This document shows positions 38,928 to 39,007 of a stretch of DNA of 39,007 nucleotides, piece by piece (the stretch's first letter is position 1; every line of letters starts with the position of its first letter). The position numbers and the translations under genes are program-made. The stretch is taken from NCBI GenBank assembly GCA_029863005.1, contig JAOTWF010000017.1, positions 1-39,007 on the forward strand, in the 5' to 3' direction. The DNA is from Gammaproteobacteria bacterium. Lineage in GTDB: Bacteria > Pseudomonadota > Gammaproteobacteria > Acidiferrobacterales > Sulfurifustaceae. Below the pieces are notes generated by a model. The model was not told where the DNA came from, did no database searches, and saw only the letters and a list, made by a program, of their open reading frames with translations.

Positions 38928-39007
38928 TCGCCATTCTCCCCTGCCAGCACTTCGGCAATATGCAGTGTGCGGGTAAGCAGATCGCCGCGTCGGCGCAGGC
39001 GGCCCTC
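38918..39007 (-). CDS. lutA: Lactate utilization protein A, C-terminal tail (rest outside window)
   Basis: Thirty codons including the stop are visible at the window edge, ending in LLTRTLHIAEVLAGENGECT. The LHIAEVLA stretch matches the end of LutA-type CCG-domain proteins. The TAA is at 38918-38920 and the frame overlaps the lutB start by ten bases, as expected for lutA-lutB-lutC. Identification leans on this context because the conserved cysteine motifs lie outside the window. Confidence 0.75.
   Translation of the reverse strand, partial: EGRLRRRGDLLTRTLHIAEVLAGENGECT

Overview
This window looks like a chromosomal segment of a gammaproteobacterium of moderately high GC, by my rough impression about 57-60%. 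The evidence is the Lpt lipopolysaccharide exporter pair lptF-lptG next to the divergent pepA-holC-valS cluster, lpxH, rimI beside a family 4 uracil-DNA glycosylase, and an ilvBNC-psd-pssA-leuA block. A 5'-truncated feoB, a SoxW-like periplasmic thioredoxin-fold protein and a lutABC operon would fit an environmental, perhaps chemolithotrophic lineage, but that placement is inference. I saw no tRNA or rRNA gene, insertion sequence, prophage or CRISPR array.

Layout. Positions 1-4.6 kb: the C-terminal part of FeoB on the plus strand faces a minus-strand unit lptF-lptG-(tandem thioredoxin-fold protein). Positions 4.8-12.3 kb: a plus-strand unit pepA-holC-(unknown Pro/Glu-rich protein)-valS-(FKBP-type prolyl isomerase). 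Positions 12.3-15.5 kb, minus strand: prfC followed by two small genes (a DUF2384/MbcA-ParS-like protein and a four-cysteine protein), a cold-shock protein gene with its own terminator, and an 85-codon basic protein with a strong ribosome binding site and its own terminator. Positions 15.6-20.9 kb: a CnoX-like thioredoxin/TPR protein, a cyclic-nucleotide-binding-fold protein of unknown role, a NUDIX ADP-ribose pyrophosphatase, an M48 lipoprotein protease, RimI and a uracil-DNA glycosylase.

Positions 20.9-31.5 kb form a long minus-strand stretch, gltX-cysS then ilvB-ilvN-ilvC-psd-pssA-leuA-(secreted beta-propeller). It makes branched-chain amino acids and phosphatidylethanolamine. Two regulatory leaders stand out. 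One is a promoter, an alternative pairing and an intrinsic terminator packed directly in front of ilvB. The other is a short reading frame ending in a leucine-rich stretch upstream of leuA. The anticodon-binding part of gltX is strikingly AT-rich compared with its catalytic half.

Positions 31.6-32.9 kb carry ppiB and lpxH on the plus strand. From 32.9 kb to the end, seven minus-strand genes are packed with overlaps or gaps under 20 bases: lutA (tail only), lutB, lutC, a methylmalonate-semialdehyde-type dehydrogenase, a tyrosine-phosphatase-like protein, glycerate kinase and a small exported protein. This reads as one catabolic operon for C3 acids.

Most of the window is ordinary housekeeping DNA. 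The parts most worth a second look are the ilvB and leuA leaders, the mosaic gltX, the unknown protein between holC and valS, and the DUF2384 plus four-cysteine gene pair.
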